Counted from the stretch's first letter, positions 43,129-52,347 are shown. The stretch: DNA of 64,000 nucleotides from Spirochaetota bacterium (GCA_023401595.1 JAEXDQ010000020.1:62001-126000), one strand, 5' to 3'. Notes: generated by a model not told the origin, from the letters alone. Translations and numbers: made by a program.

Positions 43129-43200
43129 GCCAAAGTGGCTCAGCGGTAGAGCAGCTCACTCGTAATGAGCAGGTCCTGGGTTCGATTCCCAGCTTTGGCT
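43129..43200 (+). tRNA. tRNA-Thr (CGT)
   Basis: A 72-nt cloverleaf: acceptor GCCAAAG with CTTTGGC, D-arm GCTCAGCGGTAGAGC, anticodon stem GCTCA/TGAGC with loop CTCGTAA (anticodon CGT), T-arm CTGGGTTCGATTCCCAG. No encoded CCA. Confidence 0.95.
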
Positions 43201-43208
43201 ATCGGTTG

Positions 43209-43239
43209 AGCGTCCCAGGATTCCCGGGACGCTTTTTTT
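43209..43239 (+). terminator. Terminator after tRNA-Thr
   Basis: AGCGTCCC (43209-43216) and GGGACGCT (43226-43233) form an 8-bp stem, followed by a run of T. Confidence 0.85.
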
Positions 43240-43315
43240 ACGCCCGTCATCCATACGCTTCCGGCGGCCGAGCGACTACCGACGCCCCCCTTTGTTCCTA
43301 CGTCTCAAGCCGACT

Positions 43316-43360
43316 TGACAAAAAGAGACGTCCGACAGCCACGCTGACTATCGGACGTCT
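43316..43360 (-). terminator. Terminator after ppdK
   Basis: On the minus strand, AGACGTCCGA (43360-43351) pairs with TCGGACGTCT (43335-43326), then CTTTTTG. Confidence 0.8.
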
Positions 43361-43395
43361 TCCGTTGTCTTGGTTCTGATTGCCGACAGAACCGC

Positions 43396-46101
43396 CTATT
43401 TTTTCAAAGCGATCGCAGCCTGAGCCGCGGCCAACCGGGCGATAGGCACTCTGAACGGAGAGCAGGAGACGTAATTGAGTCCCACCTTCTGGCAGAACGC
43501 GATCGTCTTCGGATCGCCGCCATGCTCGCCGCAGATGCCGAGCTTGATATCGGAACGGACGGAACGACCGAGCTTCGCGGCCATCTCGACCATCTTGCCA
43601 ACGCCGTCGACATCGATCGTAGCGAACGGGTCGTAATCATAGAACAGCTTGTCCGTGTCGTTGACATAGTGCCCAAGGAACGAAGCCGCGTCGTCACGGG
43701 AGAAACCACAGGTCATCTGGGTCAAGTCATTCGTACCGAAGCTGAAGAACTCGGCCTCACGCGCGATTTCGTCAGCGGTGATCGCGGCCCTGGGGACTTC
43801 GATCATCGTACCGATCTTATATTCGACGTGCTGCCCCTGCTCGGCGAAGACGCTGTTGATGGTATCCAACGCGCGCTTCTTGCAGAAATCGAATTCCTTG
43901 TAGTTTCCGACCAACGGAATCATGATCTCAGGATGTACGGCGATACCATTACGTTTTACGTTGATAGCTGCTTCGATAATGGCTCTGACCTGCATCTGAA
44001 GAATTTCCGGATAGACGATGGCCAAGCGGCAACCGCGGAATCCAAGCATCGGGTTGAATTCGTGCAGCTGACTGATCTTCTGCGCGATCTCCTCGACAGA
44101 AATCCCCAGCTGCAACGCCATTTCATGGCGGCTGGTGTGGTCGTTCGGCAGGAATTCATGCAACGGCGGATCGAGAAGCCGAATCGTGGCGGGCAATCCG
44201 TTCAACGCGACAAAGATCTCTTCGAAATCGCCACGCTGCATCGGCAGCAGCTCGGACAAGGCGGCTTCCCTTTCACGAGTATTGTTCGCGAGAATCATTT
44301 TCCTGACGCTGATGATACGGTCGCCTCCGAAGAACATATGCTCTGTACGGCACAGACCGATACCTTCGGCGCCAAGCATGACGGCCATCCGGGTGTCGGT
44401 GGGGGTATCCGCATTGGTTCTGACGCCCATGGTCTTCAGCTCGTTGACGTAGCTCATGAACGTCTTGTAGTTCTGGAACAGCGATGATTCGTTTTCAGAC
44501 ATATGCCCGTTGAGTACCTGGACGATTTCTGAAGGCTTCACAGGAATCTTCGTCGCATAGACCGCGCCGGTGAATCCATCGATGGACATATAGTCGCCTT
44601 CACAAATCTTCGTCCCGTTCACTTCGAGATACTTCTTGGCCTCATTGACTACGATATCCCCGGCGCCGGAGACGCAAGGACAGCCCATACCTCTCGCGAC
44701 TACGGCGGCATGGCTTGTCATTCCGCCCCGACAGGTGACGACGCCTCGGGAAACAGCCATACCCCCGATGTCCTCGGGACTGGTTTCGGTCCGTACCAAG
44801 ATGACGTCCTTTCCCTCTGCGGCCATTTCCTCGGCTTTCAACGCCGTGAAATAGACTTGTCCGCAAGCGCCGCCGGGACTGGCGTTCAGACCGTGGGTGA
44901 CCTCTTTCAGGTTCTGATCGCGAATGACCTTCAGATCAAGGATCGGGGCGAAAAGCTTGCCGAACTCACTGGCGGGAACACGGCTGACGGCGGTCTCCTT
45001 GTCGATCAGGCCTTCCTCCACCATCTCGACCTGGCTTCTCAGCCAGCTGAAGATCGTCCTCTTGCCATTCCTGGTCTGCAGCATGTACAGCTTGCCTTCC
45101 TGGATGGTGAACTCGATATCCTGCATATCGTGATAGTGTTGTTCGAGGCGTTCGCGGATGCCGACGAGCTGGTCATACACCTCCGGGTTCACGTTTTTCA
45201 GCGTATCGATGGTCTGGGGAGTACGGATACCCGCTACGACATCCTCACCCTGCGCGTTCATCAGATATTCGCCATAGAATCGGTTCTCACCGGTAGATGG
45301 GTCGCGGGTGAAGGCGACGCCGGTACCGCTGGTCTGCCCCATGTTACCGAAAACCATGCACTGAACGTTTACAGCCGTACCCAGAAGGCCACGGATGTCG
45401 TTCATCTGCCGATATTTGATCGCACGGTCGTTGTTCCAGGACCGGAACACCGCGTCGATCGCCTTGAACAGCTGGTCCAACGGATCCACGGGGAAGTCCT
45501 CATGGGTGAATCTGCGGTAGATCCGGGAATACCGGGCAATGACTTCCTTGAGGTCTTCGACGTCAAGCTCCGTGTCGAACACCTTGTTCTTTTCGTCCTT
45601 CACATCCTGCAAAGCGCTTTCAAACTCATGGTGAGGGACGTTCATCACGACATCGCCGAACATCTGCATGAAACGGCGATAGCTGTCCCAGGCGAAACGT
45701 TCGTTGCCGGTCTTCTTGATCAGTCCAGCGACGGAATCAGGATTCAACCCAAGGTTCAGGACCGTATCCATCATGCCGGGCATGGATTGAGCGGCACCGG
45801 ACCGAACGGAAACAAGCAAAGGATTTTTCGCGTCACCAAGCTTAGCGCCCATTACTTTTTCAAGCTTCGCCAAATTTGTAAGGACTTCGTCGCGAAGCCC
45901 CTCCGGGTACGACCCGGCGTTTGCGCTGAAATATGCGCAGGCCTCGGTACTGATCGTGAAGCCAGGAGGAACCGGCAGACCGATCGAGGTCATATCCGCG
46001 AGATTCGCCCCTTTTCCACCGAGCAAATCTTTCATCTTCGCTGTTCCTTCAGCTTTCCCATCTCCAAAGAAGTAGACATACTTCATTGATTTTGCAGGCA
46101 T
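43396..46101 (-). CDS. ppdK: Pyruvate, phosphate dikinase
   Basis: 901 residues. An N-terminal ATP-grasp domain (GGKGANLADM, SGAAQSMPGMMDT), a central phosphohistidine domain with GGMTSHAAVVARGMGCPC (catalytic His near residue 464) and a C-terminal PEP/pyruvate barrel (EGIGLCRTEHMFF, GTNDLTQM, GICGEHGGD). It interconverts pyruvate + ATP + Pi and PEP + AMP + PPi, and in fermentative anaerobes commonly serves glycolysis with PPi. The ATG follows CGGAGG. It is monocistronic. Confidence 0.97.
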   Translation of the reverse strand: MPAKSMKYVYFFGDGKAEGTAKMKDLLGGKGANLADMTSIGLPVPPGFTISTEACAYFSANAGSYPEGLRDEVLTNLAKLEKVMGAKLGDAKNPLLVSVRSGAAQSMPGMMDTVLNLGLNPDSVAGLIKKTGNERFAWDSYRRFMQMFGDVVMNVPHHEFESALQDVKDEKNKVFDTELDVEDLKEVIARYSRIYRRFTHEDFPVDPLDQLFKAIDAVFRSWNNDRAIKYRQMNDIRGLLGTAVNVQCMVFGNMGQTSGTGVAFTRDPSTGENRFYGEYLMNAQGEDVVAGIRTPQTIDTLKNVNPEVYDQLVGIRERLEQHYHDMQDIEFTIQEGKLYMLQTRNGKRTIFSWLRSQVEMVEEGLIDKETAVSRVPASEFGKLFAPILDLKVIRDQNLKEVTHGLNASPGGACGQVYFTALKAEEMAAEGKDVILVRTETSPEDIGGMAVSRGVVTCRGGMTSHAAVVARGMGCPCVSGAGDIVVNEAKKYLEVNGTKICEGDYMSIDGFTGAVYATKIPVKPSEIVQVLNGHMSENESSLFQNYKTFMSYVNELKTMGVRTNADTPTDTRMAVMLGAEGIGLCRTEHMFFGGDRIISVRKMILANNTREREAALSELLPMQRGDFEEIFVALNGLPATIRLLDPPLHEFLPNDHTSRHEMALQLGISVEEIAQKISQLHEFNPMLGFRGCRLAIVYPEILQMQVRAIIEAAINVKRNGIAVHPEIMIPLVGNYKEFDFCKKRALDTINSVFAEQGQHVEYKIGTMIEVPRAAITADEIAREAEFFSFGTNDLTQMTCGFSRDDAASFLGHYVNDTDKLFYDYDPFATIDVDGVGKMVEMAAKLGRSVRSDIKLGICGEHGGDPKTIAFCQKVGLNYVSCSPFRVPIARLAAAQAAIALKK

Positions 46102-46529
46102 TTAGCATCCTCCGAATTATGGTTCTTGTGTGTCGCTTACCGAAGCAATGTAGACAAAAAAATTCCAGCTGTCAATGTTAAAAAATACTCGCAGGACAAT
46201 ATTTCCGAAACTTTGACGTAATTCACAACTTTTTATTCAACCAATATTTATCGAATAGCATTTTTGAAACATTGTTTCAGTTGAATCGTAAAGTAAGGAG
46301 CCCTGCGGCGTCGCCTGGCAAGCGGCCCGCCGGCCGTTAGCGAAAGCCCGGCCCTCCATCGAAACAGCCGTTCCGCAAGAACCAGAAACCCGTACCGTCA
46401 GAGGGGAGGAACCGCCCGGCCTCCCGCAAAAAGCGCCGCGGCTACAACCGTGGCGCAACGGACGACGCCGCCTCGCCTCCCCGTTCCGACATCCGGGGCA
46501 TCGGTATCGACAAGAACTGCCACGGACAG
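46102..46529. other. Intergenic stretch without recognised gene
   Basis: The part next to ppdK (46102-46290) is AT-rich and must hold the ppdK promoter. The remainder (46300-46529) is strikingly GC-rich, with a short GGGAGG/CCTCCC hairpin near 46400-46425. I found no tRNA, tmRNA, RNase P or SRP RNA hallmark, and the open frames have no convincing start or composition. Confidence 0.5.
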
Positions 46530-46571
46530 AAAAAAACGCCATGCGGACGGATTCCCGTCGCACGGCGTTTT
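46530..46571 (-). terminator. Terminator after the sigma-factor gene
   Basis: On the minus strand, AAACGCCGTGCG pairs with CGCATGGCGTTT (one G-T pair) and is followed by seven T. Confidence 0.85.
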
Positions 46572-46595
46572 GACTTCTATGAGGTTTGCGCCCAA

Positions 46596-47474
46596 TCAGG
46601 CAGTATAGCTTTCCAGCAATTTGGAACGGGAAGGATGCTTCATCCGCTCGATCGCCTTCTTCTCAATCTGTCTGATACGTTCCTTCGTAAGGTTGTACAG
46701 TTCCCCGATCTCCTTGAGGGACATCGGATTCTGTCCATTCAAACCATACCGAAGCTCTATGATATCCCGTTCCTTGTCGCTCAACGTGGCGAGAACCTGG
46801 TTGATATCCTCCTTCAGTGAGAGATCCATCAACGCCTCGTCGGGGCCTTGGGCTCCGTCCTCGATGAAATCGCCGACGTTGCTGTTGCCGCTGTCGCTAT
46901 AGACCGGAGCGTCAAGACTGACCATCTCCTTGCTTATCGCGATCAAATCCGCCACATGCGAAGGATCAAGCTGCGTCAAAGCCCCTATCTCCTCCATGGT
47001 CGGCTCCTCGCCGTTTTCATGCATCAGCTCCTTCTGGGCCTTTTGTATCTGCATCAGTTCGTTCGCCCTGTTCAGCGGAAGACGGACGGTACGGCTCTTC
47101 TCACAGATAGCCTTGAGGATAGCCTGTCGAATCCACCATACCGCATATGAAATAAAATGGTACCCTTTATCGGGATCGAACTTCTCAAGGGCGTTCATAA
47201 GCCCGATATTGCCTTCGTTGATCAAATCCAGCAGAGGCAGCCCCTGGTTCTGATATTTCTTCGCGATATTCACAACGAAGCGGAGGTTCGCTTCGACCAT
47301 TCGGGTACGGGCGAATTCATTTCCCTTGACCGCGAGCTTCGCAAGCCGGTACTCCTCTTCGCGCGTCAGCATCGGTATTCTATTGATTTCCTTCAAATAC
47401 ATGGAAAGGATATTGGCGTCTTCGTAAAAATCGTTTTCTCCGGCATTGTTCAGCATCGTCTGTTGTTTGGACAT
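46596..47474 (-). CDS. RNA polymerase sigma-70 family factor without region 1.1
   Basis: 292 residues: region 1.2 (ILSMYLKEINRIPMLTREEE), region 2 with LPLLDLINEGNIGLMNALEKF and YAVWWIRQAI, region 3 (about 155-220) and region 4 with LSDKERDIIELRYGL and TKERIRQIEKKAIERMK. The -10 and -35 recognition helices are of the housekeeping type. It lacks the acidic region 1.1 and the long non-conserved insert of a typical RpoD, so it may be a group 2 (RpoS-like) factor or a short primary factor. The ATG follows AAGGAGG. Confidence 0.92.
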   Translation of the reverse strand: MSKQQTMLNNAGENDFYEDANILSMYLKEINRIPMLTREEEYRLAKLAVKGNEFARTRMVEANLRFVVNIAKKYQNQGLPLLDLINEGNIGLMNALEKFDPDKGYHFISYAVWWIRQAILKAICEKSRTVRLPLNRANELMQIQKAQKELMHENGEEPTMEEIGALTQLDPSHVADLIAISKEMVSLDAPVYSDSGNSNVGDFIEDGAQGPDEALMDLSLKEDINQVLATLSDKERDIIELRYGLNGQNPMSLKEIGELYNLTKERIRQIEKKAIERMKHPSRSKLLESYTA

Positions 47475-47587
47475 TGTGTTATCCTCCTTGGGACACCATC
47501 AATACAAGCAATATCTATGCCAAACTATACAAACACATCTTTTTGTTTGGTACACATTTCTTTTACATATATCCAATTATGTCATAT

Positions 47588-47618
47588 AAAAAAAGACTAC
47601 AGATAAACCGTAGTCTTT
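47588..47618 (-). terminator. Terminator after the TPR-like unknown gene
   Basis: On the minus strand, AAAGACTAC (47618-47610) pairs with GTAGTCTTT (47600-47592), followed by a run of T. Confidence 0.75.
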
Positions 47619-47656
47619 CATCGTGCAATTATGCAACCTTATTTCCAGCATTTTTC

Positions 47657-47711
47657 GAGTCAATTTGACTCAGCTGTCTGAAACGGACCGATTATCGGGT
47701 CAAATTGACTC
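47657..47711. repeat. Two near-palindromic GAGTCAA-TTTGACTC copies
   Basis: GAGTCAATTTGACTC at 47657-47671 and GGGTCAAATTGACTC at 47697-47711. Each is itself a near-palindrome, and together they form an inverted repeat with a 25-bp spacer. The right copy overlaps the last codons of the minus-strand unknown gene. It could be tandem binding sites for a dimeric regulator or an RNA hairpin. Confidence 0.6.
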
Positions 47712-48225
47712 TTTTCAACAGATTCAGCGGGGAAACGCCGCATACGGCGGGTCGTTGTGTCCCATCGAACGAAGCATGCAGGGCGACGGCGTCGAGTTCC
47801 TCCAAATCGAGTTCCCAAGGAAAGTCGATTTCAATCGTGCGGTACCAGGCACATCTGTCATCGGGTACAAACGGGAACATAGATTCTTTGAGGGCGTCCT
47901 GCAGCTCTTCCCACTTCATCCGAATCGTGTCATGAACCATGTCTCCTTCAGCCAGACTGACGCACAACCGTTTCTTCCCCAACACATATATCGCGAACTG
48001 TATATCGTGGAACTTCTTCCATTCACAATCGCCGTCTTGTGCAAAATCTTCTCCTCTAACAAGAAAGGCGTCATTCCAGCATCGTATCGCCTGCTCGACG
48101 TCACCAAGCCTGGAAAATGTATTACCGAGCCGATAAAACCATTTTCCAAGATCGGTGAGCGAGGCTCCCGGACACATTGCCTGTTGCTCCGAATATACCG
48201 CGAGCGCTTTGTCTGTGGTCATCAA
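47692..48225 (-). CDS. Unknown protein with TPR-like N-terminus
   Basis: 177 residues. The N-terminal 60 contain one or two TPR-like helical hairpins (LGKWFYRLGNTFSRLGDVEQAIRCW is such a unit, here given in part: WFYRLGNTFSRLGDVEQAI). The rest is a mixed domain with KWEELQDAL and WYRTIEIDFPWELDLEEL. No known family was recognised. It has its own terminator and is divergent from groES. Confidence 0.65.
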   Translation of the reverse strand: MMTTDKALAVYSEQQAMCPGASLTDLGKWFYRLGNTFSRLGDVEQAIRCWNDAFLVRGEDFAQDGDCEWKKFHDIQFAIYVLGKKRLCVSLAEGDMVHDTIRMKWEELQDALKESMFPFVPDDRCAWYRTIEIDFPWELDLEELDAVALHASFDGTQRPAVCGVSPLNLLKRVNLTR

Positions 48226-48373
48226 TCACACTCCTGGACGACCGCTCTCGTCATCACGACTGTAATATACGTATTGGAAACAGATATGACAAATGTTTTT
48301 TGCAATTTTTTCACATGGTGTATAAATATTGCGCAGTACGATTGCCTTCGCAACCTATTTCAACAATTTTAGC

Positions 48374-48402
48374 TTGCCAACAAATGTGTATTTTACTATA
48401 TT
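48374..48402 (+). promoter_or_regulatory. Promoter of groES
   Basis: TTGCCA (48374-48379), 17-bp spacer, TATATT (48397-48402), about 85 bp before the ATG. No CIRCE inverted repeat is visible, so HrcA control is not indicated. Confidence 0.6.
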
Positions 48403-48487
48403 ACACCAGGAACCGAGGAAAACTGACCTAGCGGACCTTGGCGGCGTTTTCTGCTTGAAACAATTATATTATATAAGGAGTATGGAT

Positions 48488-48754
48488 ATGAAAATCAGAC
48501 CTTTGGCAGACAGAGTACTGGTAAAGATGGAAGAGGTCCAGGAAAAGACCGCAAGCGGTATCTTCATTCCTCAGACCGCTCAGGAAAAGACCCAGATCGC
48601 AACCGTCGTCGCGGTAGGCGACGATACCGAAGCGATCAAAGTCAAGGTCGGCGACAAAGTGATGCATGACAAATATGCCGGAACCAGTGTCAAGGCCGAC
48701 GGTGAAGAGTACCTTATTCTCGCCATGGGCGATATTCTCGCGGTAATCGAATAA
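48488..48754 (+). CDS. groES: Co-chaperonin GroES
   Basis: 88 residues: MKIRPLADRVLVKMEE, the mobile loop TASGIFIPQTAQEKTQ, and the C-terminal strand EYLILAMGDILAVIE. It caps GroEL during protein folding. AAGGAG lies seven bases before ATG 48488; an ATG at 48482 in the same frame is too close to that site. groEL is not next to it: a terminator follows directly. Confidence 0.96.
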   Translation: MKIRPLADRVLVKMEEVQEKTASGIFIPQTAQEKTQIATVVAVGDDTEAIKVKVGDKVMHDKYAGTSVKADGEEYLILAMGDILAVIE

Positions 48755-48779
48755 GCTGGAATACACCCGATACAGGTAG

Positions 48780-48822
48780 AAGGCCGTCCTGCCGCGATAC
48801 ACGCCGGAGGGACGGCCTTTTC
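48780..48822. terminator. Bidirectional terminator between groES and the helicase gene
   Basis: AAGGCCGTCC (48780-48789) and GGACGGCCTT (48810-48819), a perfect 10-bp stem, followed by TTTC on the plus strand. Confidence 0.8.
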
Positions 48823-48896
48823 ATATCCCGCCATCACCCGCCCCACAGATATTTCCATAGTCCCGGCACGACGGGACGGATATGGAGGAAATCGAA

Positions 48897-50999
48897 TCAC
48901 GAATAGAGGAACGATTCAATCTTGTCGGGAATCGATGAAGTCATCGTCTCAGGATGATAGCTTTCCGGCAATGCGTTGAGCATATAGACGCCATAGCCTT
49001 TGCGTACCACCCGGCTGTCCAGGATCAACACGACGCCGGTGTCCATGGTGCTTCGCATCAGCCTGCCGAACCCTTGTTTCAGCTTCATGGTCGCTTCCGG
49101 CAACGCAAGGTGGAAGAAGCCGCTGCCCCCCTGGGAATCCAACAGCTCCTGCCTGGCCCGGAACACAGGATCGGAAGGGACGCGGAACGGCAGCTTGACG
49201 ATCACGACCAGCCTGAGCGTATCACCGGGGGCGTCCACCCCTTCCCAGAAGCTGTCCGTCGCGAACAGGACGCTGTCCTTGTCCTCCTTGAACTGTTTCA
49301 ACAGCTGGAACCGGTCCGACTCCCCTTGCGCCAGGAGGGTAAGGCGCTGTTCGGCCAGCACCGGCGCGACCCGTTCACGCACCATGGCAAGCATCTGATA
49401 TGAGGTGAACAGCACTAGGGAACCTCCGCCAGCGGAAAGAATCGCCTTGCCGACCGTATCGCTCGCATATGCGATGAACGCGTCGCTTTCCGCCTCGGTG
49501 AACACAGGCGCGTCCTGCGGAGTCAAAAGCATCAGCCGGTGCTTGTAATCGAATGGAGACAGGAACGTAGCCTTCAAAAACTGCCGGCCGTTCGGCAAAG
49601 GCAGCCCTACCCTGCCCGACCAATACTGGAACCCGTCGTTCAAATCCAACGTGGCGGAGGTGCAGACGACCGTCGTCAGCTTCTCATACAAGGCCTGCCG
49701 CAGTCTTGGAGCGATGGACAACGGACTGATCAATACCTCCACGACGCGAAGCTGGCCCTTCCCGTAGGTTTCGACGTTGAACCAGTGGACGTCATCCCCC
49801 CAATTGGAAAAGTCGATGAATTGACGAAGCACTTCCGCCGCGCCGTCGATACGGTGGGCGTGTACCCCCAGTTCGTGGAGCTTCCCCTCCAATTCTTCCG
49901 GTGCCTTGTTGTGTTCAAGCAACCGCACACAGCTGGCGGCCAACCGTCCGGCGGCCTCTTCCGTCTCCCGCGCAAGCCGTATGAAGTCGCCCAGCACCCT
50001 CTGGTGTTCCGGTTTGATCAATGCGGACGACAGCTTCTTGGACTGCATCCACGACAGCAGGTAGGTGTCGAAATTACCGACCTTTTCAACCAGCAGGGAT
50101 ATCTGGTCCAGAATACGGTCGACCAGTTCCGGTTCGGTGGAATACAGCGCGAGTTCCTCGATCAGATTCTTGTTGGCGCCGCGTTGCCTGCGGTTGAGGT
50201 ATGAAATCTGACGGAGCATCTCCCTACCGCTGTAGACGCCGGTAAAAAAATCCGTCGCGTTTTTTTCAATATTGTGCGCTTCATCTATGATCAAGCTGTG
50301 GAACGAAGGAAGAATTGCCTCTTCGTCATACTCCATCTCGTCGTCCAAACGCATCCGCGCGTCGGTGAACAGCAAGTGGTGGTTGCTGACGAGAATCCGG
50401 GAATCGTTCGCCTTCTTGCGGGCTTTCATAAGAAAGCAATCCTTTGCATACGGACATTTGTAGCCGAGGCAGAAATCCGCGTCCGAACAGACGTCAAGCC
50501 ACAGGTCGCCGGGGAGACGCCAATTGAAATCGCTGCGCAAGCCGGTGTCCGTATTCCTTGACCAGGCGACCAGACGCCCTATGTCGCTCGTAGGATCCTG
50601 AGCTAGCAACGCCGAGGCGGAAACGACCTCTTCGAGCCGATGCAGGCATAGATAGTTTCCACGGCCGACGACCAATGCAACGGGACATTCCTTGCCCAAC
50701 GCCTTGAACAGCTGAGGAATATCTTTCTCGAACAATTGCTTCTGGAGGTTGATGGTGGCCGTAGCGATAACGGTCCTGTCCTCAGGCTCTTCAAGCGCAT
50801 GGAACAAAGCGGGTACGAGGTATGCGAAGGACTTGCCGATTCCCGTACCTGCCTCAATCGCTCCGAGCGCATGGTCCTCGTAGGCCTGCCTGACCATATC
50901 GGCCATCAATAGCTGCCCTTCTCTGTATTCATACGTACCGAAGGTCCTGCTCAACACCCCACCTTCGTCGAATACGTCGTATATGTCATTCTTGGTCAA
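48897..50999 (-). CDS. DinG/XPD-type Fe-S DNA helicase
   Basis: 700 residues of superfamily 2: Walker A EAGTGIGKSFAYLVPAL near residue 44, Walker B with LIIDEAHNIEKNA, and a C-terminal helicase half with FATDSFWEGVDAPG and QGFGRLMRS. Between the first motifs are four cysteines (YLCLHRLEE, then DFCLGYKCPYAKDCF) that fit the Fe-S cluster of XPD/DinG helicases. It unwinds 5'-tailed DNA or R-loops in repair. Its start overlaps ntrC-like by 14 bp, so it is the last gene of the minus-strand block. Confidence 0.9.
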   Translation of the reverse strand: MTKNDIYDVFDEGGVLSRTFGTYEYREGQLLMADMVRQAYEDHALGAIEAGTGIGKSFAYLVPALFHALEEPEDRTVIATATINLQKQLFEKDIPQLFKALGKECPVALVVGRGNYLCLHRLEEVVSASALLAQDPTSDIGRLVAWSRNTDTGLRSDFNWRLPGDLWLDVCSDADFCLGYKCPYAKDCFLMKARKKANDSRILVSNHHLLFTDARMRLDDEMEYDEEAILPSFHSLIIDEAHNIEKNATDFFTGVYSGREMLRQISYLNRRQRGANKNLIEELALYSTEPELVDRILDQISLLVEKVGNFDTYLLSWMQSKKLSSALIKPEHQRVLGDFIRLARETEEAAGRLAASCVRLLEHNKAPEELEGKLHELGVHAHRIDGAAEVLRQFIDFSNWGDDVHWFNVETYGKGQLRVVEVLISPLSIAPRLRQALYEKLTTVVCTSATLDLNDGFQYWSGRVGLPLPNGRQFLKATFLSPFDYKHRLMLLTPQDAPVFTEAESDAFIAYASDTVGKAILSAGGGSLVLFTSYQMLAMVRERVAPVLAEQRLTLLAQGESDRFQLLKQFKEDKDSVLFATDSFWEGVDAPGDTLRLVVIVKLPFRVPSDPVFRARQELLDSQGGSGFFHLALPEATMKLKQGFGRLMRSTMDTGVVLILDSRVVRKGYGVYMLNALPESYHPETMTSSIPDKIESFLYS

Positions 51000-52347
51000 T
51001 TTGATATTCCTGGAGCTTTCGATGCAGGGTCTTGCGCCCTATGCCAAGCACCTCCGCCGCTTTCGTCTTGTTGCCGCCGCAATGGGCGATCGTATTCACG
51101 ATCAATTCCTTCTCCGCCTGTTGCAATGTGATCCCCACGGGAAGGCTCAGTTCCGCCTCGTTTTCCGCGCTGCTGATGGCGGGAGGAAGATCTTCAAGTT
51201 CAATCAGCTTCCCTCTGGCCATGACCACCGCGCTTTCAATGCAGTTGCGGAGTTCCCGGATATTTCCCGGCCAGTCGTATTTGTACAAAGCGTTCCGGGC
51301 GCGGTTGCTGAAGCCTTCGATCTGCTTTCCGTTCTCCGAGCTGAACGTCTGGAGGAAATCAGTCATGAGCAGGGCTATGTCTTCCTTACGCTCTCTCAGC
51401 GGAGGGACCTCTATCTGTACCACATTCAACCGGTAATACAGGTCTTCCCGGAAATTGCCTTTGGCGATCTCCTCCTGCAGGTTTCTGTTCGTCGCGCTGA
51501 CGACACGGACATCCACGGAGATCGTGGCTTCGCCGCCCACGCGCTCAAAACGCTTTTCCTGTAGGACCCGAAGCAGCTTTACCTGCGTGGCGGCGTCTAT
51601 CTCGCCTATCTCATCGAGGAATATGGTACCGCCGTTGGCAAGTTCGAAACGGCCTTTCTTCTGTGATATCGCACCGGTAAACGCCCCCTTCTCATGGCCG
51701 AACAGTTCGCTTTCCAGCAGGCTTTCTGTCAAGGCGGCGCAATGGACCTTCACGAAAGGCCCGTCGGCGCGGCTCGAAAGCTCATGGATGGCATCCGCGA
51801 CCAGCTCCTTTCCTACTCCGCTTTCACCGGTGATCAGTACGGACGCCTTGGTGGGAGCGATCTGCTGGACGACTTCCATGAGCCGGACAATCTTCTGGCT
51901 TTTCCCGATGATCCTGTCGTATTTGGTCCGTTTCTTCAATTGATCAAGTTCTTGCTGGAGCTGCTGGTGCTGATCATACAGATCCTTGTTTGCGAGGGAT
52001 CTCTTGACAAGCATGTTCAGCCGGTCCAGATTGACCGGTTTCGTCAGGAAGTCGACGGCGCCGTCCCGCATGGCGTCCACCGCGCTTTCAATCGTACCGT
52101 GACCGGTCAATATCACGACGGGCAACGTAGGATAGGAACTGCTGATCCGCTTCAACAGGTCCTCACCGGACAGGCTGGGCATCCGCAAGTCGGAGACTAC
52201 CAGATCGATGGGCTGAGTGTTGATGATGTTCCAAGCGTCGAGACCGTCGGAAGCCAGCACGCAGTCGTAGCCTTCCAGCTCGAGGTCCATCGCGAGCCCC
52301 TCGCGAATATTCTTTTCATCGTCAACGATCAGAATCGTCCGCTTCAT
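50986..52347 (-). CDS. NtrC-type sigma-54-dependent response regulator
   Basis: 453 residues: receiver domain with phospho-Asp in VVSDLRMP (about residue 54), AAA+ domain with GESGVGKELVADAIH and the sigma-54 contact loop GAFTGA, and a Fis-type HTH at the end (NKTKAAEVLGIGRKTLHRKL). It should activate sigma-54 promoters when phosphorylated by the kinase encoded just upstream (26-bp overlap). The regulon is not indicated by the context; nitrogen, envelope or stress control are all possible. Confidence 0.94.
   Translation of the reverse strand: MKRTILIVDDEKNIREGLAMDLELEGYDCVLASDGLDAWNIINTQPIDLVVSDLRMPSLSGEDLLKRISSSYPTLPVVILTGHGTIESAVDAMRDGAVDFLTKPVNLDRLNMLVKRSLANKDLYDQHQQLQQELDQLKKRTKYDRIIGKSQKIVRLMEVVQQIAPTKASVLITGESGVGKELVADAIHELSSRADGPFVKVHCAALTESLLESELFGHEKGAFTGAISQKKGRFELANGGTIFLDEIGEIDAATQVKLLRVLQEKRFERVGGEATISVDVRVVSATNRNLQEEIAKGNFREDLYYRLNVVQIEVPPLRERKEDIALLMTDFLQTFSSENGKQIEGFSNRARNALYKYDWPGNIRELRNCIESAVVMARGKLIELEDLPPAISSAENEAELSLPVGITLQQAEKELIVNTIAHCGGNKTKAAEVLGIGRKTLHRKLQEYQIDQE

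Noticed and set aside
46300..46529. GC-rich block as an RNase P, tmRNA or SRP RNA gene
   Set aside because: None of the conserved sequence signatures of those RNAs was found.
46237..46563. 108-codon minus-strand frame in the GC-rich gap beside the sigma-factor gene
   Set aside because: Composition and start context are poor, and it would run from the sigma-factor terminator into non-coding sequence; nothing resembles a protein family.
48226..48487. CIRCE heat-shock operator upstream of groES
   Set aside because: No TTAGCACTC/GAGTGCTAA-type inverted repeat is present.
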